Of a stretch of DNA of 64,000 nucleotides, positions 47,101 through 64,000 are shown in pieces; within the stretch, counting starts at the first letter, position 1; each line of letters opens with the position of its first letter. The DNA lies in assembly GCF_036711975.1 (NCBI RefSeq), contig NC_091972.1:17799001-17863000 (forward strand), in the 5' to 3' direction. A program made the position numbers and the translations under genes. Below the pieces are notes generated by a model. It was not told the DNA's origin and searched no databases. It saw nothing but the letters and a program-made list of their open reading frames with translations. This stretch comes from Onthophagus taurus (Eukaryota > Arthropoda > Insecta > Coleoptera > Scarabaeidae).

Positions 47101-50100
47101 TGGACACTTGTGAATTTGATGAAACTTTAGAATGATTTGGAGGGTGGGTGTTTTGATGGAGAAAGAAATTGATTATATCAATTGTCTGTATTGCATATAA
47201 CAAAATTATGTAACGAATGGAGAATACTGTAGTTACTTGATAACGCATTCCACAGTTTTCAACCCTTGCTCATTTAAGTAAATGCCGTCCCTGTGTAGAA
47301 ATTTGTATTAAATACATAAAAATCGTTACGTATTCCTTTAGGATTTAGGGAAAGAAAGAGGCGGAATAGGTGAGAATATTGAGAACTGGGAAAAGTTGGC
47401 ATAGTGATGTTATTAAACAAATTAATATTTAAATTGTTAAACAATTTACATATTTTCGCGCCTGAAATTTGTGAAACACCCTGCTTGTTGCATCTAAAAG
47501 AAAAATTCCCTCTTTGATACATTTATTGAAAATGTCTGCTAATTGTTTAAAAACACAAGTTATTACTTCTTTTAAGAGTTTTGTTGATAATCCAAATATA
47601 TCCATTGTACTCGTATTTTTTCAGGTGTTTTACTATTTGTAGCAGTACCTCTTCCTCTAAATACGTAATATGATGACGAATTGTTGCTAGAGTGTAATTG
47701 TCTGCAGTTTACGAATGAGTCATTCAAAAGTTTCTGTCTAAGTTAGAGGACTTTTGCGATTTATTTTCTTATTCTCAGATCTTTGAATAAATCTACCATT
47801 TGCTTCCTTCTTACCACATGTACTTCTACTCTATACTTATTTTTCAAATTATTGTACGTATCGTTTAGTCCAAGGTCTTGAGTTACGGATATTATTGTGT
47901 TCAAGGTGTCTAACTGCTTTTTCATGTTGTTTAACGTTTCTGTTTCCCATTTTTTACAATTCATGTTTGCCTCTTTTATTATGATTTCAGGAAAAGCTGA
48001 ATTATAGCAGTGTAGGTAATTAGCGTGGAAATATGTATAACTATTTTGCACATCTGCACTTGCTATGTAAGCCCAGTCATAATCTGCCAGCAAGACTTTG
48101 AATTTTTCAATATTTGTTATCGTAAAGTTACGACGTTTAATCGTTTTATGTTTTATTTTTCGAGGTACCAAGCTATACGTCAGTATTTGAGCAAGATGAT
48201 CTCCAAGGTAAAAATTTACTGTTTCCAATTTGAGTTACGGATATTATTGTGTTCAAGGCGTCTAACTGCTTTTTCATGTTGTTTAACGTTTCTGTTTCCC
48301 ATTTTTTACAATTCATGTTTGCCTCTTTTATTATGATTTCAGGAAAAGCTGAATTATAGCAGTGTAGGTAATTAGCGTGGAAATATGTATAACTATTTTG
48401 CACATCTGCACTTGCTATGTAAGCCCAGTCATAATCTGCCAACAAGACTTTGAATTTTTCAATATTTGTTATCGTAAAGTTACGACGTTTAATCGTTTTA
48501 TGTTTTATTTTTCGAGGTACCAAGCTATACGTCAGTATTTGAGCAAGATGATCTCCAAGGTAAAAATTTACTGTTTCCAATTTAAGAACTGATAAGAATT
48601 TGTCAGTAAAAATATTATCATATAAAAAATAATTATGAAAACAAAAGCGGAAAACTCTGTAATTATCGTAAAAGGTAGACATTTGATTTGCGAAATGGAA
48701 AATTTACTACTGATTTATATTAAAGACAAAGATATGAGAGAGAAGTCTCAATCTGGTGCATTTATTTGTGAAAAAGCACTGAGAATCTTTAATGACTTAA
48801 AAAGTGGAATTGAAAATATAGAAAATATGCGTTTTAATGACTTTACAGCTAGTATGGGTTGGTTTGATCGATTTAAAAAAAGGTATGGCATACACCTTTT
48901 TCATACTTCTGGAGATATGAAATTAAAACCTATGTTTGTTTATCACTCTGCCAATCTTAGAGTATTTAAAATAAAAAAAGGTAATACAGACAGCTTGGGA
49001 GTTTACTGGCAATTTAATAAGAAACCTTAGGATTACTGTAAAATTTCTTCCCCCAAACACGACCTCAATTATTCAACTGATGGTTATAGCACGTAATTTC
49101 CAATTTTAAAAAATTGTATACAAAACATATGTTTTCAAAGGTTTTTTTTTATACAATGACTAAATCAAAAAATAAAAAAAGTAAAATCATGAGATGATCT
49201 ATCCATAAGGGTACTAAGATCGTCATGGAAAGACTTGATTCCTCAAATTATTTATGAAAACAATGCAGAGGTAGATGAAGCTGCAGAAATTGTGATGATA
49301 GGTGCATCTCTTGGCTTAAATGTAGAAGTTGATGACATAAATGAGTTACTAAAATCCCATAATGACCTTTCTAAAGAAGATTTAAAAGCTGTATTAAATA
49401 TGGATGAAGAGGAATCAAATATAGAACCTGAAGATATTTCTAATACTTTGTTATCAATAATCTAAGCTTGGGATTTCCTTAGAGAAGCAGCTGGTAATAA
49501 TCACCTGGATAAAGAAATGGTGGATAGAGTTTGTAGCAACTATTAAAATAAATATATAAAAACCTAAAATACAAAGTTCTCCTCAACCTTCAAGTTCTAT
49601 TTTAGAGGATACTATGATAAATTTGTAAATAAGTTTTCTTTTTTTCTTGATAAATACATATATTTTCTTATTTTAGTAGTTTATTATGACACCATATTTT
49701 CAATATGGTGTTTTTATCTTTAACTTTTACTATGGTAAGTCGGTGGTCTACTGTAAATTATTATTAAAAATATTTACCCGATTGCGTTATAGCTTCATGA
49801 TCAGGATCGTTATAAGGATGAAAAGCAGTGGCGTAATAAGATCCAGGTGTCGGAGTGGTGATATTAATGTAATGATACTTTTTGTCAGAACTAAAGTCCA
49901 GATACATCAACTTTGAAGTTGTGGCGTTAAAAAATCCCTGCGGTAGCTTGGAATTATCAGGGTTAATGACTGGTATTGATCCGTGTTTCATGTAGAGTAT
50001 AATTTCATCACTATTACAGCCTGATAAGAATTTGTTTTGAAAAAATATCGTAAACAAATAATACAAAGAAATATTTCCTTACCAAAGATTGAAAAACTAG

Positions 50101-50296
50101 TTTGTTCTGCTTGGAACCGAAACGAGGCAAATACTGTATCACTGGGGACACTAAAATGTATAAGGGATATAAAAGCATACCCCTCATAATCTTCTAAATA
50201 ATCAGTTCGAACACTTTTTAATAGGTAAAGTTGATCTTCACTGGCTACTTTTGTTGTTAATGATAATAAAAATAACATAAAATACTTAAAATTCAT
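35195..50296 (-). CDS. PGAP6: TMEM8-family GPI-specific phospholipase (PGAP6-like)
   Basis: Four minus-strand exons join in frame to 817 residues: 50296-50083, 50020-49778, 44965-43664, 35889-35195; all introns are phase 1. PGAP6/TMEM8A is a cell-surface GPI-specific phospholipase A2 of the CREST superfamily. Residues 1-19 form a signal peptide (MNFKYFMLFLLSLTTKVAS). The extracellular part ends in an EGF-like module (PGECANNGKCLF..CLCANKYKGYDCSDG) split by the last intron. Exon 4 encodes the seven-helix catalytic domain with the CREST residues FFSSLYHACD and HSLWHFLM. Between the ectodomain and the EGF module lies a run with 16 cysteines (GECEKCTCSEDC...CKKTETSCKTG) that I do not recall from vertebrate TMEM8A (771 residues). 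Intron 3 (7.8 kb) is almost wholly one transposon. The gene starts divergently from CPSF3. TMEM8A versus TMEM8B orthology was not resolved. Confidence 0.93.
36245..36285 (-). ncRNA. Hammerhead-ribozyme-like motif (type I, very short stem III)
   Basis: On the minus strand, starting at 36285: GAGTCT, CTGAAGA, T, GGCC-AAT-GGCC, GAAAC, TA, GTT, AGACTT. This fits the hammerhead order. Stem I is GAGTCT with AGACTT (6 pairs, the outer one G-U). The core is C-U-G-A-N-G-A and G-A-A-A. Stem II is GGCC/GGCC with a 3-nt loop. Stem III is A-C/G-U closed by a 2-nt loop, then U at the cleavage position. Such minimal type I hammerheads are known in Penelope-like elements and amphibian satellites. One weak point is an extra U between the core A and stem II. 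Activity is not shown. Confidence 0.55.
36561..36778. repeat. Intronic copy of the PGAP6 3' UTR
   Basis: A direct-repeat copy of 34957-35170 that includes the minus-strand AATAAA. It lies upstream of the last PGAP6 exon in transcript order, inside the intron-3 element. Confidence 0.9.
36895..37130 (-). pseudogene. PIF/Harbinger transposase N-terminal scrap
   Basis: The frame at 37109-36900 reads RFGRRPINKIRKLEGNYATL, then FFKNVRMSFEEFKELLRLL. This matches the start of Harbinger-type transposases (R-x-W/F-x-x-P-I-N.., then F..F.RMS...F..LL). The DDE part is absent. Confidence 0.65.
37360..38010 (+). repeat. Foldback arm, left half of copy B
   Basis: This segment matches 61680-62350 and 11885-12720: inverted units around AAAATGAGTCCAAAC / GTTTGGACTCATTTT and TTGACATATTTGTC / GACAAATATGTCAA. 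It stops abruptly after GATTA at 38010 and resumes at 41930 after a 3.9-kb insertion. Confidence 0.8.
39320..40000 (+). pseudogene. Mariner-like transposase with DUF4817-type head
   Basis: The frame at 39332-39547 reads DKNATLAAELYFTRYPERRQ, then PHVRTFSRLAENL. This is the helix-turn-helix seen at the start of a widespread insect Tc1/mariner-related group. Further on, in shifted frames, come NVIWT(D/N)E-like and YFQYDGAPAHNARVVSEFLN pieces, the first and second catalytic aspartate regions. Many stops are present. The fragment sits between the 540-bp inverted arms, so it was probably their transposase. Confidence 0.7.
41067..41176. mobile_element. 110-bp mariner-type MITE
   Basis: Inverted ends CTGTAGTGCGCCATGGAAAA and the complement of TTTTCCCATGGCACACTACAG, about 24 bp, with TA on both sides. 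Non-coding. Confidence 0.75.
41987..43043. mobile_element. MULE-like non-autonomous element, copy 2
   Basis: The ends share about 50 bp with copy 1 (GCACGGAACTTTTGTAACAA, then CGATTTCCCCCCTCCACTCG). Exact 9-bp duplications AGTTATCAT lie at 41978-41986 and 43044-43052. The empty site is visible in the sister repeat at 62390-62415, where AGTTATCATATAATAG is continuous. The interior is AT-rich and non-coding, with an internal duplication (42190-42430 against 42655-42880). Confidence 0.9.
43044..43643 (+). repeat. Foldback arm, right end of copy B
   Basis: Matches 62400-63012: TTTTATTTTTAACGTGTTTT, then GAGAGATGTTAATCTATTTG, a truncated CTGAAG, ATTTATGCCACGACTTACAG, AAACACCTGTATGCCCTCTG, and the terminal inverted repeat with CGCTTAGTCAAGTGATG. 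It ends 20 bp before PGAP6 exon 3 (minus strand). Confidence 0.85.
45001..45480 (+). mobile_element. DNA-transposon scraps (pogo-type end, Harbinger-like frame)
   Basis: CAGTAGACCCCCGACTTACG after TA at 45001 has the look of a pogo/Tigger terminus. A plus-strand frame near 45225-45380 (ACLAIIIAVASEDG, then RVWMRVVKEK) resembles the very start of Harbinger proteins. At 45466 another terminus, CAGTAAAACCTCGATATAAC, begins. Partner ends were not found. All lie in PGAP6 intron 2. Confidence 0.45.
45500..46015. repeat. CTAGAACTAGAA palindromic repeat, copy 1
   Basis: Repeated words AACTAGAACTAACACTAGAC, CTAGAACTAGAAA and TTCGGGTTTAGCCG alternate with their complements, for example GGATTTAGCCG..CGGCTAAACCCGA around a short loop CACGTCTCTCAAGA. 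The same family occurs at 59285-59610, 61595-61650 and, as a scrap, 7505-7575. Each copy is a string of hairpins preceded by GCATAAGATATCACTATGT. Confidence 0.75.
46240..46900 (-). pseudogene. LINE reverse-transcriptase fragment
   Basis: Minus-strand translation, with stops, gives CVKFGDKNRIGYGTINVLSS, a LVNHDIHTKKLNKYGMKDKA-like block, and the post-catalytic part EAEKWSNSNKLQLNKAKTKL, then KTKFLGVVFTE (46584-46381). These follow the RT order A(D)FDxVNH .. W...N.L.LN..KT..L .. FLG. The catalytic (F/Y)xDD block is missing. It lies in PGAP6 intron 2, sense to the gene. Confidence 0.65.
46901..47745. other. Unassigned part of PGAP6 intron 2
   Basis: I see no motif-bearing frame here. The sequence CAACCCCCA occurs twice near 46880-46915 and a proline/serine-containing minus frame (47248-46904) has no recognisable domain. 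Confidence 0.4.
47750..48600 (-). pseudogene. LINE linker region with an internal tandem duplication
   Basis: Minus-strand frames read RRNFTITNIEKFKVLLADYD, then WAYIASADVQNSYTYFHANY and AFPEIIIKEANMNCKKW. This is the region between endonuclease and RT in many LINEs (W..I....D....Y..F......AFP). The segment 47878-48229 is repeated almost exactly at 48230-48590 (period about 352 bp; differences include GGTGTC/GGCGTC and CCAGC/CCAAC), so the protein segment occurs twice. Confidence 0.75.
48600..49560 (+). pseudogene. Tigger-like transposase, internally deleted
   Basis: The frame at 48635-49030 has the CENP-B-type helix-turn-helix (LICEMENLLLIYIKDKDMRE, then ICEKALRIFNDLK, then ASMGWFDRFKKRYGI). 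The frame at 49235-49465 is the acidic Tigger tail (VDDINELLKSHNDLSKEDLK). The DDE catalytic domain between them is gone. Both pieces keep order and strand, so one element lost its middle. PGAP6 intron 2, antisense to the gene. Confidence 0.75.
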
Positions 50297-51470
50297 CTGA
50301 AACAGATTTAAAAGAGGTATTAATGAATTTGGGTAACATTAAAATTGAGGGTTTAATTGAATTAACAACTATACGTACCGTAAATGTAATAGGAGTAAAA
50401 TTTATTGAATAATTACTGGTATGGCTACATTACTACTTATAGGACTTTCAGAGTCTGCTAAATCAAAGAATCCTCACTGACGGTTTAAGCGTAACTAATA
50501 GTGAAACAGATCAAGACATGTTTATGTAGAAAATAAATCGATCTTTACGTTTACAACGTAAGTAAATTCACGTTGAATTATAACATTGTTATATCTTGTC
50601 AGCTGGGTGTGTGACAAAAAGTTTGGTTAGAAATTTGATTACAATTGAAACGAATATATCAAAAATGTTAGTACTTTATGTTAATCCTTATTTACTTATT
50701 TAAAACCCCAAATTTTTAAATTTTATGATGCACAGATTAACTTTACTTAAAATATTAGATATATAAAACCTTTTTGTATGGTGATTCAAATCATACATTT
50801 TTATCATTATCAGATATAATTTCCAAGTATTATCAGTATTAGAGATAAAAATGATGAATAATAGATTGATTTTTCTTATCTCAATACAAATACACGTTTT
50901 ATTAACAAATTTATATTCCATTTTCATAATTATATATTTTGAAAGCGCCACCTAGTAAATACAACTAAATTCATTTTAACAATTTGTCGGTATTACAGCA
51001 CACTTTACCGACTTTGCATACAACCATCAACAAAATTCTAACTTTAAAATTGAAACTTTAGGTGTTTAATAGTTCTAAAATGGCGACAAAAAGAAAACCG
51101 ATTAACTTTACTTAAGATATTATATATATATAAAACCTTTTTGTATGGTGATTCAATCATAAATTTTTATCATTATCAGATATAATTTCCAAGTATTAAC
51201 AATAGTAGAGATAAAGATGATGAATAATAGATTGATTTTTCTTATCTCAATAAAAATATACACTTTAATTAACAAATTTATATTTTATTTTTCATAATAA
51301 AATTATATATTTTGAAAGCGCCACCTAGTAAAGACAACTAAATTAATTTTAATAATTTGTCGGTATTATAGCACACTTTACCAACTTTGCATACAACCAT
51401 CAACAAAATTCTAACCTTAAAATAAAAGCAAAGCTAAAAATTGAAACTTTAGGCGATTAATGGTTCTAGA
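50297..51470. promoter_or_regulatory. Divergent PGAP6/CPSF3 intergenic region with tandem duplication
   Basis: About 1.17 kb separates the two start codons. The segment 50735-51099 is repeated at 51100-51490 (GATTAACTTTACTTAA, ATAAAACCTTTTTGTATGGT, GGTATTA..GCACACTTTACC, AACCATCAACAAAATTCTAA, GAAACTTTAGG). Each unit ends with ATGGCGACAAAAAGAAAACC, the first codons of CPSF3. In the upstream unit this frame stops after five further codons (TAA at 51113-51115). It is probably a duplicated CPSF3 promoter. Confidence 0.8.
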
Positions 51471-63967
<12,497 letters not shown>

Positions 63968-64000
63968 GTAATTTGAAGGAATTATTTGTTGAGTGTATTT

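Noticed and set aside
48025..48336. Plus-strand cysteine-containing frame, repeated at 48377
   Set aside because: It is the complement of the duplicated LINE linker. The repetition comes from the tandem duplication, not from a gene family.

Overview
The window is AT-rich animal nuclear DNA, almost certainly from an insect. A beetle is my guess from the mix of repeats, and the sequence does not prove it. The coding exons are short and separated by introns with GT..AG ends. Intergenic and intronic space is filled with decayed transposons (Tc1/mariner, pogo/Tigger, hAT, MULE, Harbinger, Ty1/copia, Ty3/gypsy, several LINEs), foldback sequences and three unrelated tandem arrays with monomers of about 175-183 bp. 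Seven conserved eukaryotic genes can be assembled exon by exon. Six look complete and in frame, and one runs off the right edge.

Layout. 1-10478 is transposon debris. GSTZ1 (maleylacetoacetate isomerase, minus strand, two exons) lies at 10479-11246. After a foldback repeat and a hAT remnant comes POMT2 (protein O-mannosyltransferase 2, plus strand, 14 exons, 15866-27368). Its intron 6 contains an intronless COQ2 gene on the same strand (17009-18121). ETFDH (electron transfer flavoprotein-ubiquinone oxidoreductase, plus, 5 exons) follows at 27602-33246; its first intron holds gypsy fragments around a satellite array. A PGAP6/TMEM8-type gene (minus, 4 exons) spans 50296 down to 35195. CPSF3 (the pre-mRNA 3'-end endonuclease, plus) starts head to head with it at 51471 and runs to the window edge. 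DHCR24 (sterol delta-24 reductase, minus, two exons, 56927-58555) is nested antisense in CPSF3 intron 8.

The most interesting non-genic signal is a pair of long elements that I could delimit by comparing copies. They are 35924-43643 in PGAP6 intron 3 and 58876-63012 in CPSF3 intron 8. Both have about 30-bp terminal inverted repeats beginning GGACCGCG/GGATCGCG and 4-bp target duplications (AAAT, AATT). Both carry a left subterminal module with a hammerhead-ribozyme-like motif on the minus strand, and a right arm built of foldback repeats. The PGAP6 copy landed in an intron that would otherwise be only about 50 bp, and its arm was later hit by a MULE-type element with a clean 9-bp duplication. 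No transposase for the family is visible.

Other events are a near-identical copy of the PGAP6 3' UTR, with its poly(A) signal, inside PGAP6's own last intron, and a tandem duplication of the CPSF3 promoter plus first codons. The genes do not form one pathway. COQ2 makes the ubiquinone that ETF-QO reduces, and POMT2 and PGAP6 act in the secretory pathway, but the adjacency is probably coincidental.
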